A DNA stretch of 7,152 bases. It comes from Acidobacteria bacterium RIFCSPHIGHO2_01_FULL_67_28. Lineage in GTDB: Bacteria > Acidobacteriota > Terriglobia > Acidiferrales > 2-02-FULL-67-57. The stretch is from positions 1-7,152 of the forward strand of contig MEKM01000071.1 in NCBI GenBank assembly GCA_001766965.1. Direction: 5' to 3'. A program made the position numbers and the translations under genes. Shown here in pieces: positions 4,641 through 7,152 of this stretch (position 1 is the first letter of the stretch; each line of letters opens with the position of its first letter). The notes under the pieces are model-generated. The model was not told the origin of the DNA, searched no databases, and saw only the letters and a program-made list of their open reading frames with translations.

Positions 4641-5411
4641 ATGGCCGGTCTGCGGCTGACCTTCCTCGGGACCGGCACCTCCATGGGCGTGCCCACGCTC
4701 GGCTGCGACTGCCGCGTCTGCCGCTCTCCCGATCCGCGCGACCACCGCCTGCGGCCCTCCGTCCTGCTCGAATACAACGGCCATGCCGTCGTCATCGACA
4801 CTTCGCCCGACTTCCGCCAGCAGGCCCTGCGCGCGGGCCTGAAGCGCGTCGACGCCGTGCTCTACACCCACTCCCACGCCGACCACATCCTCGGCCTCGA
4901 CGACTTGCGGCCCTTCAACCTCAAGCAGGGCGACATCCCGCTCTACGCCAACCGCGCCACCCAGGAGATGCTCCGCCGCGCCTTCCCCTACGTCTTCGGC
5001 CAGGCCACGCGCCACAGCAGCGTCCCCAACGTCGACCTGCAGGAGATCAACGGCCCCTTCGAGCTTTTCGGCCGGCGCATCCTGCCCCTGCCGGTCGCCC
5101 ACGGCGAGATGGAAGTGCTCGGGTTCCGCGTGGGGCGAGCCGCCTATCTGACCGACTTCAGCGCGATTCCGGATGCGGTGAAAAAAGAGTTGCGCGGGCT
5201 TGACCTGCTCGTGCTCGATGCCTTGCGCGACCGCCCGCACCCGAACCACTCGACCGTGGAGAACTCCGTCGCTCTGGTCCGCGAGCTGGCTCCGCGCCGC
5301 GCCTACTTCACTCACATCGCCCACGATCTCGCCCACGAGGAAACCAACCGGCGGCTACCCGCCGGAGTCGAGCTCGCCTACGACGGCCTGGCGGCCGAGG
5401 TCGAGGACTAG
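4641..5411 (+). CDS. PhnP-like metallo-beta-lactamase-fold phosphodiesterase
   Basis: The 256-residue protein opens with LGTGTSMGVP (9-18), then a cysteine cluster C22, C24 and C27. The metal-binding motif THSHADH gives H77, H79, D81 and H82. Further ligands are H154 (PVAHG), D172 (TDFS) and H203 (NHST), with H225 and H228 in THIAHD. This is the full set I remember for E. coli PhnP: a dinuclear active site, a structural zinc held by three Cys and one His, and a late catalytic His. PhnP opens phosphoribosyl cyclic phosphate in phosphonate breakdown. No phn gene is visible here, so the substrate may be another cyclic phosphodiester. The start is the ATG at 4641; the frame is open back to 4131, but that part is antisense-like to DUF1844 coding and lacks MBL features. 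It lies 5 nt after DUF1844 and 6 nt before ribF. Confidence 0.9.
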   Translation: MAGLRLTFLGTGTSMGVPTLGCDCRVCRSPDPRDHRLRPSVLLEYNGHAVVIDTSPDFRQQALRAGLKRVDAVLYTHSHADHILGLDDLRPFNLKQGDIPLYANRATQEMLRRAFPYVFGQATRHSSVPNVDLQEINGPFELFGRRILPLPVAHGEMEVLGFRVGRAAYLTDFSAIPDAVKKELRGLDLLVLDALRDRPHPNHSTVENSVALVRELAPRRAYFTHIAHDLAHEETNRRLPAGVELAYDGLAAEVED

Positions 5412-5417
5412 AGCGCG

Positions 5418-6416
5418 ATGCGCGTCCTGCGCTCGCTCGACGAGCTCCCCCGCCCGCTTCCCTTCCTCGTCCTCACCATCGGCAACTTCGACGGCGTGCA
5501 CCGCGGCCACCGGCGCATCCTGGCCCGCGTCGTCAAGGCGGCCCGCTCCCGCCGCGGCACCGCCGCGGCGCTGACTTTCCACCCGCATCCGGCCAAGATC
5601 CTCGGCCGGCCCGCGCCGCCGCTGCTGACCACGCTCGAGCAGAAGCTGACGCTGCTCGAAGCCGCCGGGCTCGACCTGGTCTTGGTGCTCCCCTTCACCC
5701 GGGCGCTCTCCCGGCTTTCGCCGCGGCAGTTCGTCGCGCGGATCATCAGCCGGCGGCTGGGGGCGCGGCGGCTGCACGTCGGGCCCAATTTCCGCTTCGG
5801 CCACCGCGCCGCCGGGGACGTCCGGGTTCTGCGGAGGCTGGCCCGCCAGCTCGGGTTCGCGCTCGAAGTCGTCCCACGCGTGCGGGTGAGCGAACAAACC
5901 GCCTCGAGCACCTTGATCCGCCGCCTGCTGGCCGCCGGGCGCGTGCGCGCGGCGGCGCGCCTGCTGGGGCAGCCGTATGCCTTGACCGGCGACATCCGCC
6001 CCGGCCAAGGCCGCGGCGCCCCGCTCGGCTTCCCCACGCTCAACCTCGCCCCGGAGCAGGAGTGCCTCCCCGCCCGCGGGGTCTACGTCACCCAGACGCT
6101 GGTCGCGGGCAAAGCCTTTCCTTCCGCCACCAACGTCGGCGTGCGGCCTACCTTTGCGCCCAAGGCGCCAGCCCGAGGCTGGCCCGCCTCGGGAGGGCAT
6201 CCGCCTCGGGCGCACGGCGGCCAGGGACTGGTGGTCGAGTCCCACCTGCTCGGGTTCGCACGCACGCTGCGGCGGGGGCGGCTGGAGGTGCGCTTCCACG
6301 AGCGGCTGCGCGCGGAAAAGAAATTCTCCTCTGCCACAGCCCTGCGGGCGCAGATCCGGCGGGACGTCGAGCGCGCCCGGCGCTTCTTTGCGCGCCGCCC
6401 TCCGGCACGGGTATAA
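5418..6416 (+). CDS. ribF: Bifunctional riboflavin kinase / FAD synthetase
   Basis: The 332-residue protein is slightly long for the family. The N-terminal FAD synthetase (nucleotidyltransferase) module shows GNFDGVHRGHR (22-32), FHPHP (54-58), VGPNFRFGHRAAGD (121-134) and SSTLIR (163-168). The C-terminal riboflavin kinase module shows GFPTLNL (204-210), GVY (221-223), NVGVRPTF (239-246) and RLEVRFHERLRAEKKF (288-303). It phosphorylates riboflavin to FMN and adenylylates FMN to FAD in the cytoplasm. An insertion of about 20 residues rich in Pro, Ala and Gly (247-266) sits between NVGVRPTF and the VVESHLLGF strand. The start is the ATG at 5418, 6 nt after the MBL stop, with a weak GAGG about 11 nt upstream. 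No FMN riboswitch is seen; it is probably expressed from the promoter near 4102. Confidence 0.97.
   Translation: MRVLRSLDELPRPLPFLVLTIGNFDGVHRGHRRILARVVKAARSRRGTAAALTFHPHPAKILGRPAPPLLTTLEQKLTLLEAAGLDLVLVLPFTRALSRLSPRQFVARIISRRLGARRLHVGPNFRFGHRAAGDVRVLRRLARQLGFALEVVPRVRVSEQTASSTLIRRLLAAGRVRAAARLLGQPYALTGDIRPGQGRGAPLGFPTLNLAPEQECLPARGVYVTQTLVAGKAFPSATNVGVRPTFAPKAPARGWPASGGHPPRAHGGQGLVVESHLLGFARTLRRGRLEVRFHERLRAEKKFSSATALRAQIRRDVERARRFFARRPPARV
6156..6215 (+). repeat. Palindromic in-frame insertion inside ribF
   Basis: This encodes the extra residues 247-266 of RibF. It holds a perfect hairpin, GCCAGCC (6167-6173), loop CGA, GGCTGGC (6177-6183). CCGCCTCGGG occurs twice (6184-6193 and 6201-6210), and GCCTCGGG is inverted relative to CCCGAGGC at 6172-6179. 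The concentration of short direct and inverted repeats suggests a repeat element that landed in frame and was tolerated. The exact boundaries are estimated from recalled family sequences. Confidence 0.5.
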
Positions 6417-6417
6417 T
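6388..6417 (+). promoter_or_regulatory. Promoter of the adenylate cyclase gene
   Basis: A perfect TATAAT (6412-6417) overlaps the ribF stop codon TAA (6414-6416). A weak -35 TTGCGC (6388-6393) lies 18 nt upstream. Initiation near 6424 would give a leader of about 25 nt containing the purine-rich GGGGAGGG. An AT-only hexamer in such GC-rich DNA, placed correctly before a gene, makes this the best promoter candidate in the window. Confidence 0.6.
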
Positions 6418-6428
6418 AGGCAACCAAC

Positions 6429-6436
6429 GGGGAGGG
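6429..6436 (+). promoter_or_regulatory. Shine-Dalgarno of the cyclase gene
   Basis: GGGGAGGG lies 10 nt before an in-frame GTG at 6447 and 13 nt before the adjacent ATG at 6450. The spacing slightly favours GTG, while codon preference favours ATG. The two starts differ by one residue. Confidence 0.5.
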
Positions 6437-6449
6437 CTGCCGGCGCGTG

Positions 6450-7152
6450 ATGCAGCCATCGAAGAAGTCCGAGGGGAACCTCGACCGCCTGCTCAAGGCG
6501 CGCGCGGAGATTGACGAAGAGCTCCGCCGCCACAAGTCCACCCTGACCGTGCTCTTCACCGACATCGTCGGCTCCACCCACTACTTCGAGCGCTTCGGCG
6601 ACACCGCCGGCCTGGCCATGCTCCACCGCCACACCGAGCAGGCCACCGCTGTCATCCAGCAGCACCAGGGCAACGTCATCAAGACCATCGGCGATTCGGT
6701 GATGGCGGAGTTCCCTGAGCCGACACTGGCCGTGCGCGCCGCCGTCGACATCCAGCGGCAGCAGTGGAAACAGAACGAGCAGCTGCCCGACCAGGAGCAA
6801 ACCCACCTCCGCATCGGCGTCCACGCCGGGCTGGGCTTCCGCTACGGCGGCGACGTCTACGGCGACGTCGTCAACGTCGCCGCCCGCGTCACCAAGCGCA
6901 CCGGCCCCGCCCAAATCCTCATCTCCGGCGCCGTCCGCGAAACCTTGAGCGGCGACGCCCAGCTCCGCTGCCACTCCCTCGGCAAGATCACCATCGAAGG
7001 CCGCGCCGAAAAAGAAGAGGTCTTCGAGGCGCTGTGGACCGACGCCGAGACCTACGCCGACTTGCGCCGACGCTTGAGCTCGGCCTTGCAGCGCGGCGAC
7101 TTGGTCTCGCCCGGCGTGCAGCTCGACGACTTGATGCCGGTCGAGCCGGGCG
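6450..7152 (+). CDS. Class III adenylate/guanylate cyclase, 3' end outside window
   Basis: The frame stays open to the window edge, giving 234 residues so far. A short charged helix (about 10-29, possibly coiled coil) precedes the cyclase domain. TVLFTDIVGST places metal-binding D38; KTIGDSVMAEF gives K78 and the second metal ligand D82; GGDVYGDVVNVAARV gives D135, N142 and R146. The K78/D135 pair is the adenine-specifying combination, so ATP to cyclic AMP is expected; N142 and R146 are the transition-state residues. All catalytic residues are present. There is no signal peptide or membrane segment in the visible part. After about residue 200 the sequence is acidic and unassigned (QLDDLMPVEPG), so a C-terminal output or sensor domain may lie outside the window. 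It has its own promoter inside the end of ribF, so it is probably regulated separately from that operon. An in-frame GTG at 6447 is an alternative start. Confidence 0.93.
   Translation, partial: MQPSKKSEGNLDRLLKARAEIDEELRRHKSTLTVLFTDIVGSTHYFERFGDTAGLAMLHRHTEQATAVIQQHQGNVIKTIGDSVMAEFPEPTLAVRAAVDIQRQQWKQNEQLPDQEQTHLRIGVHAGLGFRYGGDVYGDVVNVAARVTKRTGPAQILISGAVRETLSGDAQLRCHSLGKITIEGRAEKEEVFEALWTDAETYADLRRRLSSALQRGDLVSPGVQLDDLMPVEPG

Noticed and set aside
5355..6974. A 539-residue open frame on the minus strand
   Set aside because: It is antisense to ribF and the cyclase, both of which have complete family motifs. Its product is low-complexity (Gly, Ala, Val, Arg-rich) with no recognisable domain, as expected from codon bias in GC-rich DNA.

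Overview
This GC-rich window (roughly two-thirds G+C by eye) reads as a bacterial chromosome segment, most likely from an Acidobacteriota member or relative. That placement is inference. It rests on dense GC-rich coding, a DUF1844 protein beside a PhnP-like hydrolase and RibF, several starts without a Shine-Dalgarno, and short palindromic repeats (a core reading GTCATCCTGAGC..GAAGGATCTC) that I associate from memory with such genomes. No phage, plasmid, transposase or CRISPR gene is visible.

Left half, minus strand, read from 3731 down to 51: a compact four-gene run. It encodes MazG (NTP pyrophosphohydrolase), a PLP fold-type II threonine/serine dehydratase or racemase, a COG3375-type GNAT acyltransferase, and an enolase-superfamily enzyme of the o-succinylbenzoate synthase / N-succinylamino acid racemase (OSBS/NSAR) type. 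Gaps are 3 nt and 22 nt, then a 4-nt ATGA overlap. The GNAT+NSAR pair matches two steps of a known pathway that converts D-amino acids to L-amino acids through N-succinyl intermediates. The PLP enzyme beside it could supply or drain hydroxy-amino acids. The third pathway enzyme, a desuccinylase, is not in the window.

Middle, 3732-4143: a 412-nt divergent intergenic region. It is packed with palindromes, including two nested inverted-repeat pairs and four further hairpins. A candidate promoter faces outward at each end, and each would give a very short leader.

Right half, plus strand, 4144-7152: DUF1844 protein, PhnP-like metallo-beta-lactamase-fold phosphodiesterase, and RibF (riboflavin kinase/FAD synthetase), with gaps of 5 and 6 nt. 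A class III adenylate cyclase follows; it has its own strong promoter inside the end of ribF and runs off the right edge. RibF carries an unusual in-frame insertion of about 20 residues encoded by palindromic GC-rich DNA.

The most interesting items are the putative D-amino acid salvage cluster, the nested repeat mosaic between the divergent operons, and the palindrome-encoded insertion in RibF.
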